Part shown: one piece after another, positions 1-10,670 of the stretch
Position numbering within the stretch: position 1 is the stretch's first letter
Layout: every line of letters begins with the position of its first letter
DNA from: Panicum virgatum
Lineage: Eukaryota; Streptophyta; Magnoliopsida; Poales; Poaceae
Reading direction: 5' to 3'
Length of the DNA: 64,000 nt
Assembly: GCF_016808335.1 (NCBI RefSeq)
Contig: NC_053145.1
Span: 310,001-374,000 of the forward strand
Program-made: the position numbers and the translations under genes
The notes under the pieces: generated by a model
What the model saw: the letters and a program-made list of their open reading frames with translations, nothing else
Databases searched by the model: none
Told to the model about the DNA's origin: nothing

Positions 1-463
1 GGCAGGGTTCACCTCCTCCGATTTCTATCAGATCGCAATGGAGTCAGTCACCGTTGAGGCACGAAAACGCAAGAAATAACACAAGGAAATGAACAAACAA
101 GAACGCCCCAGGGCCAACTTTGTTTCATTAATCTTCCTTTAGAATAATCGGCTCCAAGCCGTTACAACAAACGAAAGCTAGCTGTCCTCAACTCACGGAC
201 AAAGCAGATACAATGGATCAAATCCATTTACTCCCTCAAGGGGAGCAACAAAAAGGGGCTAAGGCAGCGGCTGCAGCCTGGCATGCTGGAGAACATGGTC
301 AAAGAACATTGCAAGACTTCTTGTAGCGCATCGCAAGCCTTCTTCCAGCACCAGCCGCGCCAAGAAACCCCTGGCAGAGAAGGAGGCAGACGATGCCAAT
401 GAGGGGAAGTCTTCGGAGCTGATGTTAGCCCAAGACTCCCCGTCGGCACCCGCCCCTGGGTAT
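1..463 (+). mobile_element. Tat-type LTR retrotransposon, internal segment (left part)
   Basis: This is non-coding internal DNA of a plus-strand Ty3/gypsy element, interrupted at 463 by the Tekay-like element and resumed at 9556. The last five bases (459-463) are GGTAT; the bases after the insertion (9556-9560) are TGTAT, a four-of-five match to a target-site duplication. On the minus strand a frame runs from 463 to a stop at 228. It is in the same frame as one ending at 9556 on the other side of the insertion, so the antisense frame stays open when the insertion and one duplication copy are ignored. Assignment to the Tat lineage rests on the LTR at 10671 and is inferred. Confidence 0.5.
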
Positions 464-718
464 TGTAACGCCTGGTTTATAAAAGAACATAAACTGAGCA
501 ATCATATACGTGCCAGGATCAAGTCACACGTATATACAACAGAATGAACAGTATATCATAGCACATATCACGTAAAAAGATATAATAAAGCGGATACGAA
601 TGTTATTTATTACATTAATGACAAAAATATCTGATACAGAGTATGCGGAAGCGTAAAAACATATACGAAGTCTCTCGGAAGCAGGGTGCCATAGGGACGT
701 CGACTGGGAGACAAACGC

Positions 719-1899
719 CTAGAAGTCCTCGTAGTCCTGGTAACGCTGAGCATACTCCCTCGCGTCGACAGGAACTGAGCAGCAGTAGAGTGTCCCCAAG
801 AGGAAAAAGAGTAGAGTAGGCAAGGGTGAGTACACAACTTGTACTCAACAAGTATAACACAAACTATGAGGCTCTAAGGTTGGCTGACTGACTGCATTAG
901 CTTTTACGTCTTGGCAAAATTTTATTAAAGCTATTTGCTACAAGTTGATGAATTACCATAAACCCAGTTACATACTAATTAATCAAGATTAATCATGTTA
1001 CTAATGAGAACCAAACTGAAACCACCAAGGTAACCCCGAGAGGCACCCCCCTCGTCGGAAGGAGATAACCCCACTAATCAAAAGGAGGATCTGGGCCGCT
1101 CATAATCGTGAGCATGGCTAGTATACCAGTTTTACACTCTGCAGAGGTTGCACATCTTTACCCACAAGTCGTGAGCTACGCTAGTTGTTCATCACACTTC
1201 CTTAGGTGAGATGACTAGCAAACTCACTACGAGGCCGTTACAAAGGACACGTTGGTAAGGTGTAACCGCTAAGGAATCAGGCTCCGCAATGATGGTAACC
1301 ACCTCGAGGGGTACGCAGACCAAGCCTCGTAGCCTGGGCACCATTGAAGCTCACCACCCCCCCATGCCCCGTCGGTAAGTTACTCCCGAACCAAAATGAC
1401 CTAATTAGTAAGCCAAGACCGTCCCATTCCAGTCTTATGGTAGCGATGTTGTCCCAGGTTGTCGCTCTATGAACCGGTCCTTATGGAGAGTGGCCAACCA
1501 GGCAGTAAGCACCGTGCTGGCCCCCCTAAACCATGTTTCTAACAAAACATATTTTAACAAGACGTGAGCCGCTCAAGCCAACACAGAGGGCCACTCTCAG
1601 AATTAAGTTGCATATACCATTAATCAAATTAATTAAAAAAAAGACCAAGTGTGTTATAGCGCGGCACCTAGCACAACTAACCAAAATGCAACCCAAAGGA
1701 TATATATAAGGGATATAAAGTGGCTAGGAAAGTCCTTATAGGCATACAGTATTAAAATGCAGTATGAAAATGTATTTAAAGTGATAGGTGTTGTTCATGT
1801 TATACTTGCCTTCCTCGTACTACTCCTGCTACTGCTCAAACTGGTTGGAAGACGGCTGCTTCGGGTACTGGTACTTGGGCTCCTCAAATGGATCAACGT
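719..1899 (-). pseudogene. Decayed copy of the LTR-embedded spliced frame
   Basis: Two blocks match the last two exons of the spliced frame in the solo LTR. The first is 1899-1810 (90 nt, following a TAG acceptor and ending at a GC donor, GCAAGT). The second is 774-719 (56 nt, following CAG and ending in a TAG stop). Lengths and phases equal those of the other copy. The second block still encodes QRYQDYEDF-stop. The first block carries in-frame TAG codons where the other copy has glutamine codons, consistent with C-to-T decay. The intron between them is 1035 bp, against 1049 bp in the intact copy. Confidence 0.6.
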
Positions 1900-2430
1900 C
1901 TACTCACGAACACATGGCCAAAAACAAGGCACAACATAAACATACAAGCCAACACTAACAAAAGCTAAGAAACAGTACATCAATACATAAAAACAGCACA
2001 CTAAACTAGTCTAAAACTATTCTACGCGTTACAACGATCACGTGGACATAAAGAACGCCTAAAACGGAGTTAAAACACAAAAACTAGAGCTAAAACAAGA
2101 TCTAGGGGCTTATCTGCAAGAAAAACTAAGTTTCTGAGGGTTTTCTGCAAAAACCGAGGACCTAAACATAATTAAACATTAAATCTGGGGTCTAACGTGC
2201 AAAAGGACAGGGGCTGGATGGCGGGTTCAATATTTAAAAAGCTCAGGGGGTTTCTTGCTAAATTCTGGGCCAAACTGCAATTATTTTTGAAAAGAGATGG
2301 ACTGCGGGTTGAATCTAGGAAAGAGCAGGGGGTTTTCTCCAAAATGACCAGTGCTGACCGTTTTTTTCTGGGTTCTTTGACTCCGGGCTGGTTTGTTTTG
2401 GGCCGTCTGATCTTGATCTAACGGCCCAGG

Positions 2431-2690
2431 AGCTCCCAGTATAATCGACCGAGGTCGGTATATTGGCAGCAGCTCAAGTAGGCCACTGCTTGAGCATAGC
2501 ATTCGGTTCGCATCACCGACGGGAAGGTCAGACTCCCTCAGCTGACTGAGTATACTTTACTCCCAATATAGCCAGCCGATAGTTGGTATATTGGCAGCAC
2601 CTCAAGTAAGCCGTTGCTTGAGGGTAGCGTTCGGCTCGCATCACCGACGGGAAGGTCAGACTCTCTCAATTGACTGAGGATCCTTACCTT
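2431..2690. repeat. Tandem duplication, about 128-bp period, two copies
   Basis: The motif GGTATATTGGCAGCA recurs at 2457 and 2585. About 100 bases after each match with scattered differences: a CTCAAGTA block, a TTGAG block, then CGCATCACCGACGGGAAGGTC, then CTGACTGAG or TTGACTGAG. It lies between the Tekay-like LTR arm ending near 2430 and the leader of the LTR starting at 2974. I do not recognise its parent element. Confidence 0.7.
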
Positions 2691-2973
2691 CTTACCTTAG
2701 CGTAGGTGCGTCATTACAGAATTTAAAGATTGATTGTGCACAAAAGTAAGGTCTGACGGAAAGTAAAGTGCTGGAAGTCAGATATAAATAAACCATAAAT
2801 AGATAGCCACCTAGCAAAATTCCCATAATTTCCCTAGGGCTTTAAGAACTATGCACAATCCTTAACGGACCAACGCATTTGCAAACGTGATTTTTGTGGT
2901 CAAATTTCTAAGAAAACAGGTTTTCAAGGTTTGTTACACTCTCCGAAGTATGCTTTGCAGCTCTGATACCAGC
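2691..2973 (-). mobile_element. Leader and primer-binding site of the inserted LTR element
   Basis: On the minus strand 2971-2960 reads TGGTATCAGAGC, the classical primer-binding site complementary to plant initiator methionine tRNA, two bases after the LTR end at 2974. About 270 bases of AT-rich leader follow, down to about 2691. No gag follows, so the element is truncated after its leader or joined to the tandem repeat by deletion. Confidence 0.7.
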
Positions 2974-5900
2974 TGTGGCAGCCCCGCCTAAATTAATCCG
3001 GCTTAAGTGCGCTAACTATTATCAAAACGACAATCAGGGTTAACACGCACTTAAAACGGAGTAATCCGGCAGTGCTGTCGGGTAAAATCCCGATTAAACC
3101 ACTTGAAACAGGATCGACAAAGCAGTCCAGAGAATATAACATTCCACAAATTTTACAGCACAGAGTATAAAATTGAATTATTATTACAAACCGAGTTTGA
3201 ATTTATAAAAGGCAACAGAGTTCAAGAGTGACGGAAAACGAACGATAGTCTAGCGACGAAACAAGACGTCATGATGAAGCCCGTACATGACGTCAGCCAC
3301 ATCCTCAGATGTACCACCTGAAAAACAAAGCCACAAGCAAGGCTGAGTATACTAATACTCAGCAAGGCTTACCCGACTAAGGGTATACTTAGCCCTTTAT
3401 CTAGACATGCAGGGCTTTTGGCTTGAGGGGTTTGTTTTGCCGAAAAGCAGAAAAGAGTAGATCCTTAATTTCAGGTTTTAACTTCCAAATTCTAGTTCAA
3501 TTAACCATTCTAGGTGAGCATCTGTCCAATAGCATACATGGTGGGAAACAATTATCTTTCATCATCCAACCAACCATATTCATCATCATCATCTTTCACT
3601 TCTTACTCTATGTAGCAAAAGGGTTAAGCAGTCCCAAACCGTGAGAAGCGGACGATTCGAATCGAATTTGTTAACCTGGCCAGGCAGACCTAACACACAC
3701 GTATGGGAACCAAGTCACCCACACGACTTTTCCCCTTTCTTTCCGGGTTGTGGATCAGGGTCACCGTCCTCGACTACAGAGTACGACGACTCTGCACCCG
3801 CATGTGCGCGCATGAGAAACGACGTTCAAAGAAGGTGAGAGTAAAGTCCACTTGCCGGGCCAATCAGGTACTTAAGCTTACCGATTACCATATTTCTCGG
3901 CATGTGGTTAGTACGTTCAAACGCTTAACCACCACTACCACACACTGCGGCCTTAACCATTTTCACTAAACAGACGGGGCATCACAAGTACCACAGCCCC
4001 GCCCGTGAGCCTTATAGTTGCAGTATGTAGAAGACATTCAACTCCTATAATTCTCGCGAGTGACAGGAAATCGCTCGACTTCTACCGAACCATTAGCCTA
4101 GCCATCTAGCGACCTACACATACTAGGGTGCAAGCATAGGTACCTAGGAATATGCAGCTAAGGTTCCAAGCAACTCCTGTAAACTTAAATGCGCAAGTAG
4201 ATAGAAACAGTAATAAGTTGCATAATTTAAAATAGATAGGATATGCTCCGGGGCTTGCCTGGAATTAACACTAGGTCAGTGTTAGTTATAGGCTTCTGGA
4301 GTTGGGATCGGATTCTCAACGGCGTCTATGAAATTCACTTGAGCTTCTCCGGGACCTGCTTCGGCTTCAACATCACGTCCTTCACGTGGTACATCTATCG
4401 TACCTAGGTCAAGTGCTGGTAATGATCTTTTAACTGAGGATTGGATTCCTTAAGATGAGCTCGTGGTAAAGTTTTCATAATTTATTGAGCTTTACAGCAA
4501 GCATAGTAAATTAGATTCCTCTCCTAGGCATTTGTCTAACTACAAATCTACAGAGTAAACTACTTAGCTTCAGTGGCTAAAAGTTTACAGGCATGATCAT
4601 GTACTGAAAACCAAGCTCTAGTAAAAATATGAAATTTTTCTAATGAAGGAAACTAGGGCTTTCGATTTACAAAGTTTATTCATGAACAAATCAAAAGAAC
4701 TAGTTATACTCTACTAAAAATTCCCAAAATTTTTCCATAGGATCTAGAAACAAATTTAAGGCTTTTGTAAAAATTTCAGCTCAAGAAAACTAGTACAGGA
4801 ACCTGTGGATTTAAATCTATTTAACACAAGCATAAACTAAGATCTAATGAAACCTATAGCTAGACTTGTCAAAATGTCCTCAAATTTTTACAGTAATCTA
4901 TCCATATACGGTGTAGCACACTGTCCAAAAACTAGCCTTAGTTCATGAACACAACAGGAGATACATTGGTGTGATATTTAATATAATCTTTATCCTAGAT
5001 TAAAATAGAAGTATAATATGAACATGTGACTGTAACAAAAGTTGTAGGTTTTGATCTAAGTATTCCAAAACATTTTAGTTTGCATTTTTCTTATTTTTCT
5101 ACGATTTTATATGGAATTTACAAGTTTGCTGTTTTTGAAAACAAAAGAAAAAGGAAACGAACTTTTGCATCTAGGCCCCTGGAAGTTTGTTTCTTCTCAG
5201 GGAGGGTCCCTGGCGGACGGAACAGAACAGGGGAGGGTCTACGGTGCCGTTTCCAGCGAAGTTCGGCCCCGGCGGCGAGGGGGAAGTTGGGGAAAAGGGT
5301 GAGGGGGCTCGTGCGCACCTGCCGGTGGTCTCGGTGGGGGTTGGGGTGGCCCGTAGCGGGCTGTCCGCGGGCGCCGGCGGCCGGCGGCGGCCCTGTGCCG
5401 TGGCTGCGGCACTCCGGCGAGGGGGAGGCGGCTTGGCTGGGCTTGGGAGCTCCGTTGGGGCGATGTGAAGCCGTTCCCGGGGTTGATTGGAGCTGTGGGA
5501 GGGCAGAGGTGGGAGCTCGACGTGGAGCGGGCGGCCGGCGGCGGTCTGAACCGCGGCGGCGGTGGAGGGGTCGGGGAGCACCGGTGGATGTCAAGGAAGC
5601 TAGCTACAGGGTCGTTTGGGGCGGAGGGAGACCGGAGGGGCGAGCTCCACTGGAGCAGGGGGGGTGGCGCCATGGACGATGGACACGACGGCGAGCTCCC
5701 TGGCGCAAGGAAAAACTCGGCTCGGCTCTGGAGAAAGGGAAAGGAGTGGAGAGGGGGTCGAGCATGTCTGCTGCACGGGCCAAAGGGGAGGAAACGGGCG
5801 AGGGAGGAGGCGAGGCGCGGTCGGCCGTCGCTGCACGATGTCGTCGTGGCGGCTCGGCGGCCAACCTCGGCGTGCGTGCAGGGGACGGCGACGCATGGCG

Positions 5901-6702
5901 GTTCGAGAAGTTCCAGGAAGGCACTAGGGGCACGGAGAGGGCTGGGGCATGGCGCGTGGCCGGCGGCCTCGACGTCCAGCGGCGAACGGCGATGAACGGC
6001 GTGAGCAGAGAAGGGAGATGGAGTGAGGGTAATTTAGTAAATAAAGCGAAGTTCAAAACTCCAGTTTGAAAACTCAAATTTTCTCCTTCTACATGGCCTC
6101 AAATGAAAAACATTTGAATACCAAACTTGCTTAAAATTTTGAGATCTACAACTTTCGTGTTAGGCAAAAGTTCATTTGAAACTTCGTTTGAAAGATAAAA
6201 TTTAAAACTTGAGTGCATTCGAAAAGGTTCTATACGCTTTGAAATTTAAATTTTTCTCCCATTTTTGTGTGGCGACTCGAAAAACTTTGAACACAAAAGT
6301 TGCTCGTCTTTTGAAAACCTACAACTTTGGTTTTGGACAAAAAATATTTTGAGCTATATTTTAGAAATTATTTTCAAAGCATATTAGTTTGAAATTTGAA
6401 AGTTAGTTTAAATCTTTGAAAACTATGGTTCCAAGGACCTGTCATTTTATGTTCAAATTTTTATTTTATCTCTTTGACTTCAACAAAACTTTGATTTAAC
6501 ATGATTTTATAGAGACGCCTATTCGATTTCATACGTATACTTGCATTGGTTTAAAAATTATTTACGGTTTCTGACCTATGCATCTATACACAAACACATG
6601 CATGCACACATAAATGTATTCAATTCCATGTTCTTGGTTGATTATGCATGATATCATATTTAATATTTCTTGCTTAGCATTTTAAAACTCTGGGATGTCA
6701 CA
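2974..6702 (-). mobile_element. LTR (3.7 kb) of a second gypsy-type element inserted in the Tekay-like LTR
   Basis: The segment begins TGTGGCAGCCCCGCC and ends GGGATGTCACA, an imperfect inverted pair with TG...CA ends, and abuts an initiator-tRNA primer-binding site at its low end, so it is a 5' LTR in minus orientation. Its layout repeats that of the other Tekay-like LTRs: AT-rich outer part, CpG-rich block (about 5180-6010), AT-rich inner part. Long frames in the CpG-rich block on both strands are compositional. A short block at 3317-3250 follows a TTTTTCAG acceptor in the phase of the terminal exon of the LTR gene and ends at a TAG stop, but its peptide is unrelated, so homology is uncertain. 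Confidence 0.7.
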
Positions 6703-8075
6703 TTCCCGTGGCCGGTTTGGACCGCGGCTTGGCTCTGGAGCAAGCCCGGGGCACGTGTGATCTACTGGGATTACTAGCGCGGGGCTGCAGCGGGTGGAAC
6801 GGAGCGCGCGGAGGTGGAGGCGGCACTGCAGCGGCGAACTCGCCGGCGAGCCGGCGTTCGGACACCTAAAAGGGCGCTACGAGTCCTAGGTTGTAGCGCG
6901 AAGTGACGGAGAGGCGTTACTGGTGCTCACCGAGCTCGGAACTGAACGGGGAAGCGGCGCAGGATCGTCGACGGCAAGTCCGGCGGCGGCGCAGGATCGT
7001 CGACGGCAAGTCCGGCGGCGGCGCTCGGAGCTGCTCACGTGGTCCGGGTGCAGGGGCGCTCCTCCGAGCTTCGGATCCCCTCGAATCGACGCGCAGTGGT
7101 GCTGCGGAGGTGCACAAGTGGTCAAGATGGCCGGAGAGTCAACGGCGGAGAGGAAATCGGGCGGTGGAACGACTTACCGGCGACTGATCTCAGGTGAAAA
7201 TCCAGCCGTGGCACGGGTGGACTCGGGGCAAGCGGGCACGGGCTAGATCTTGGGCACGGGGCGGAGCTCCAGCGGGGGTTGGCCGAGGCTGGGAGGCCGT
7301 GGCGTGGCTGGTCCGCGGCGGCGGGGTGTCCTGCTCCGAGCGGAGGCAAGGCGGGGCGATGCGCTAGGGTTCTGGGCGGCGCTGCAGGAGGAAAGTGGGA
7401 TGCAGGGAGGGTCAGGGCGCGCTTAAAGGGGGAGGCCGGGCCTCGGCGTGCGCAACCGATAAGGATGGCCGGCGAGATCCTCGGGCGGGGATCGCGGCTG
7501 GAGGTTGAAGGAAGGAAGGCGGGGGTGTGACGCTGACGAGGGGGCCCGGGTTGTCAGCGACGGGGTGTGGGCGAGAGCGGCTCGCGGTGAGCTGGCTGTT
7601 GGGAGCAGGCCGGCGCGGGGGGGGGGGGAGCTGGGCCGCGCGAGCTGGGCCGTGGTGCGCTGGGAAGGAGCGCTGAACGAGTGAGCGCTGGGCTGAGTTG
7701 TCGGTTGGGTTTGGGCCGGGTTGGAGGGAAACGGGTCGGGATGTGGGCCAGCGGGTTGGGCTGCCAACTGTGTTTGGGCTGGTTTCTCTTTTCTTTTTCT
7801 GGGTTTTTCCTTTCCTTTCCTATTTCCTATTTCCTATCTCAAGCACCACTCATTTTATTTGAATTCAAAATCCAATTTGAATTCAAACCTAGCACTCAAA
7901 CAAAAAGAACAATGCGCCAGCATGAATGCACAAATATTTTGACCCTATGATACATTTTAATTACTTGAGGATCAAAATTAGATTAAATGCAAGTCTAAAC
8001 ACAATACACCTTAGAAATTTAATTAAAGCCAATTAAATTTATTATTAAATAGGAAAATTAAATTAGGGTGTTACA

Positions 8076-8090
8076 AATCCTACCCCCTTA
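8076..8090 (-). other. Polypurine tract of the Tekay-like element
   Basis: On the minus strand the sequence TAAGGGGGTAGGATT lies directly before the LTR start TGTAACACCC. This is the expected position and composition for the plus-strand primer of reverse transcription. Confidence 0.75.
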
Positions 8091-8120
8091 CAGGAATCTC
8101 GTCCCGAGATTCTGGGCTGG

Positions 8121-9329
8121 CTAGCAAAGAGATCCAGATATGTCTTCATCAACTCCTCTTCCTTCTTCTGGCAAGTCCTCCGGAAAGACATCTGGAAATT
8201 CAGACACCACGTGAATATCATCCGTGGGTCTAGCCTCCATCTGATGAAGAAAACCAGAAGGCTCTGTAGCACTGACTGTCACCTCCTGGCCATCAGATGC
8301 TGACAAGTGAACTGTCCGCTGAGCACAAACAATACGGACTCCCCATCTGGTAAGAGTATCCATTCCCAGAATCACATCAATACCCTTGGTGTCTATCACC
8401 ATCAGATTTGTACTGAACTTTACTCTCCCTATGGAAACACTGACTCTGGGGCAGGAGATATGAGACCTCAATTGTCCTCCAGGTGAAGATACTAACATGC
8501 ACTTCTTTAATGTGCTAGTACGAATACCATGATGCTCGACAAAAGACTGTGCAATAAAGGAATGCGTAGCACCAGTATCGAAAAGCACTGTAGCAGGATA
8601 TGAGTTGACCATGGACGTACCAACAACCACGTTCAGAGACTCGGCCGCTGACTCGGCCGTCACATGCTTCACCTTCCCCTGTCGTGGTGCCCTGGCTTGG
8701 GTTGGGCGCCCCTGCTGTCCTGCCTGCCGTGGGGCCGGTGGAAGGCGCTTCTGTGGACAACTTTTGGCATAATGACCTTTTTGCCCGCATTGGTAGCACA
8801 TGCGGTGGTGGTGAATGGCGCTACTTGGTTGACCTCCATGTGAACTTAGCATCACATCTTGCATCATTTCTGCTGCTTGCTCTTTGGACTCCTTGCGACC
8901 GCGTGGCTGAATCACATTCATAGTGATAGTCAACCCATCAACATAATCATGGAGAGCTTGATTCTCGACCTGTGTATCTCTAGAGCACTTAGGATCCTTT
9001 CTCTTCTGGATGGTCTGTAGCTCATCGACCGACGGGGAGTCAAGGAAAAGGGAATCCTCTGCTAGCTGCTCTTGATGAGACATCTTTCTCTTTGTACCGG
9101 AGAACAACCTCTGGTTCCTCCTAGTTGTGGCTTCATCTTCAGTCGCACGAACTTGACGACAAGGGATGCCGTAGAATTGGCAACACGGGTAAGCCTTCTC
9201 ACCATTCTTCGGGTGGTATGTTGTTTGCGAGAACTGATCTTGTACCGTTGTCGGCTGCTTCACGGAAACTATTGCATGAACACTATCACCCATTGCACGG
9301 TCTCCAAGGCCTTTTTGTTCTGCCGACAT
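8121..9329 (-). CDS. Tekay-like gag-protease frame lacking reverse transcriptase and integrase
   Basis: The open frame is 402 codons. It carries a CCHC zinc knuckle (CYQCGQKGHYAKSCP, about residues 175-190) for nucleocapsid RNA binding. A retropepsin domain follows, with the catalytic motif LFDTGATHSFI near residue 250 and ILGMDTL later. The last recognisable block is VVSEFPDVFPEDLP, the segment that leads into reverse transcriptase in chromovirus-type gypsy elements. Here the frame ends about 17 residues later and the polypurine tract follows within 50 bases, so all of RT, RNase H and integrase is missing. The N-terminal 170 residues are not a recognisable full gag. The element can at most be mobilised in trans. 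The frame has no internal stop. Confidence 0.75.
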   Translation of the reverse strand: MSAEQKGLGDRAMGDSVHAIVSVKQPTTVQDQFSQTTYHPKNGEKAYPCCQFYGIPCRQVRATEDEATTRRNQRLFSGTKRKMSHQEQLAEDSLFLDSPSVDELQTIQKRKDPKCSRDTQVENQALHDYVDGLTITMNVIQPRGRKESKEQAAEMMQDVMLSSHGGQPSSAIHHHRMCYQCGQKGHYAKSCPQKRLPPAPRQAGQQGRPTQARAPRQGKVKHVTAESAAESLNVVVGTSMVNSYPATVLFDTGATHSFIAQSFVEHHGIRTSTLKKCMLVSSPGGQLRSHISCPRVSVSIGRVKFSTNLMVIDTKGIDVILGMDTLTRWGVRIVCAQRTVHLSASDGQEVTVSATEPSGFLHQMEARPTDDIHVVSEFPDVFPEDLPEEGRGVDEDISGSLC

Positions 9330-9555
9330 CTGAGCTGGGGCAAAGAGGAAACACAGATTGGTAAGGCCAAGGAAGAGAGAAAAACCCCACTATTTAAAGT
9401 TCTATCTTATTTAGACAACACTGCGCAGGCATCTCTGCTGCTAACTCCAGATAGGTGTTATATAACTCCGAGAAAAGGAACTATAGCATAACTCTTCTGC
9501 CTCATTTGAGAGATCCTCAACTTCTCCAGTACTATCTGTAGGCCGGGGTGTCACA
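9330..9555 (-). mobile_element. 5' end of the Tekay-like element (truncated LTR or leader)
   Basis: On the minus strand this begins TGTGACACCCCGGCC at 9555, a typical LTR start, but the following bases do not align with the 3' LTR at 8075. A TTTAAATAG sequence (minus strand, near 9395) sits about 65 bases before the gag-protease ATG at 9329. Either the 5' LTR has been almost entirely deleted, or this is the start of a different small element. Confidence 0.4.
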
Positions 9556-10670
9556 TGTATCTTCCTCATACGCCGGAAGCCGTGCCGTGATCTCCTTTCT
9601 GCTGGGCACGGCAGCTTCCAGGCACCACTCTAAATGGCGGAGGAGTGGAGACCCATCATGGTGGCAAGACCACCCTGCCTGGCGAGATAGGAACTCTTCA
9701 CCGTCCCCCGCTACCTCGGCGCACAGCACTTGGGCTGTGCAGCCTTTGAACCTTAGGTTGGAAGATGAGGCAGCGGATCTGCGGCTCCGCGTCGATGACG
9801 CGTGAACTGCCCACCCGAGATCTCGAGGGAGCGGCAACCGCAAGAAGGACGCAGAGCAGAAGAGTAACCCCCCATGGCAGGGTAGAGTGGTACCACCACC
9901 AAGTCTCCAAACCGACGCCGAAAGGAGACCATGAAAGCCACCAGAAGCCGGAGGCCCCCCTCGCCAATTGGCAAGGGAGCCGGGGCATCAGTGGCCAGGC
10001 TTGCCTGACTCCAGCAGCAAGCCCTCGAACTCCTCGGCGTCGGGTGGCGGTTAGCGGGATGAACTCGTCGGTGAGTTCATCCCTGAGGAAGATCCCCCGC
10101 CGTTCGCAAGCATTCTTCTAGCACCGGAAAAATGAGCCACGTCCACTCTCATCTGGAGGCTGGGTGTGGGGTGTGAGGAAGAGAACTGGCGAATGGAACT
10201 CCATGACCCGTCTACTTATGTGGAACCATGTATCCACAAACCCTCTATTTATAGGCCAACGAAGGCCCCGATGGCCCCAGCAGTCAGTGGGCCGGCCTGA
10301 ACGGGGCACGCCAATAGCCCTCACCTATCCAAAATCCCGCATTAATGCTGGCGGAATGGCACCAGCGCGCCCGGCAACTGCCGCATCACTCGGGGCACGA
10401 TCGCTGTACGACCCACCAATGGGAAGCGGTCCCGAGCGGGGGAAAACGAGACGTCCACAGTACAACGATAAGATGCGATGACCGGTCTCGATTCCACGAC
10501 CCGTCAGCCGGCCATCAAGACAGGCCTGACCCCGTCACGCCACCATTGGCGCGTGCCGAAAGCTGAAGACGCGGGCAGTTGGATGGGACGCCCCGGTCAG
10601 GGGCCATCAAAGCCGAGACCAACGGCTCCATGATTACTTTTCAAAAATCGTAGAACCGCTCGGGGGCCTT
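9556..10670 (+). mobile_element. Tat-type element, 3' internal region with antisense frame
   Basis: This continues the element begun at 1-463 and leads into its LTR at 10671 through a polypurine-like tract (CTCGGGGGCCTT, 10659-10670). On the minus strand a frame of about 96 codons runs from 9843 to 9556 and, ignoring the inserted Tekay-like element, continues in frame from 463 to a stop at 228, about 170 codons in all. It contains motifs such as GWSCHHDGSPLLRHLEWC and VPSRKEITARLPAYEEDT. A TATA-like box lies about 400 bases upstream on the same strand. Antisense genes between pol and the 3' LTR are known in some Tat-lineage elements, for example maize Grande. I do not know the function. Confidence 0.45.
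10246..10253 (-). promoter_or_regulatory. TATA-like box for antisense transcription in the Tat-type element
   Basis: The minus strand reads TATAAATA within CCTATAAATAGAGG, surrounded by GC-rich sequence. It points toward the antisense frame at 9843-9556. The promoter role is inferred from the motif and position. Confidence 0.35.

Larger units (their letters stand above)
464..8075 (-). mobile_element. Tekay-like 3' LTR, interrupted by another LTR
   Basis: Read on the minus strand this LTR starts TGTAACACCCTAATT at 8075 and ends in GGCGTTACA at 464, with the TG...CA ends typical of LTRs. Both ends are homologous, in inverted orientation, to the solo LTR at 43349-46787: 464-2430 matches its 3' two thirds and 6703-8075 its 5' third, including a shared stretch of the form AACCCTAGCGC...CTCCGCTCGGAGCAG. 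Together the two pieces make about 3.3 kb, close to the 3.44 kb of the intact copy. The 4.3 kb between them is foreign, including an LTR at 2974-6702. A polypurine tract precedes the LTR at 8076-8090. Tekay/Del assignment is from end sequences and gag-protease type. Confidence 0.75.

Noticed and set aside
5026..6069. 347-codon plus-strand frame
   Set aside because: It lies in the CpG-rich part of an LTR, has several equally long overlapping frames on both strands, is low-complexity Gly/Arg and shows no motif.
8063..8272. Second gag-pol frame at the 3' end of the Tekay-like element
   Set aside because: It is a shadow frame over the protease end and polypurine tract, though its tail resembles the usual sequence before the LTR.
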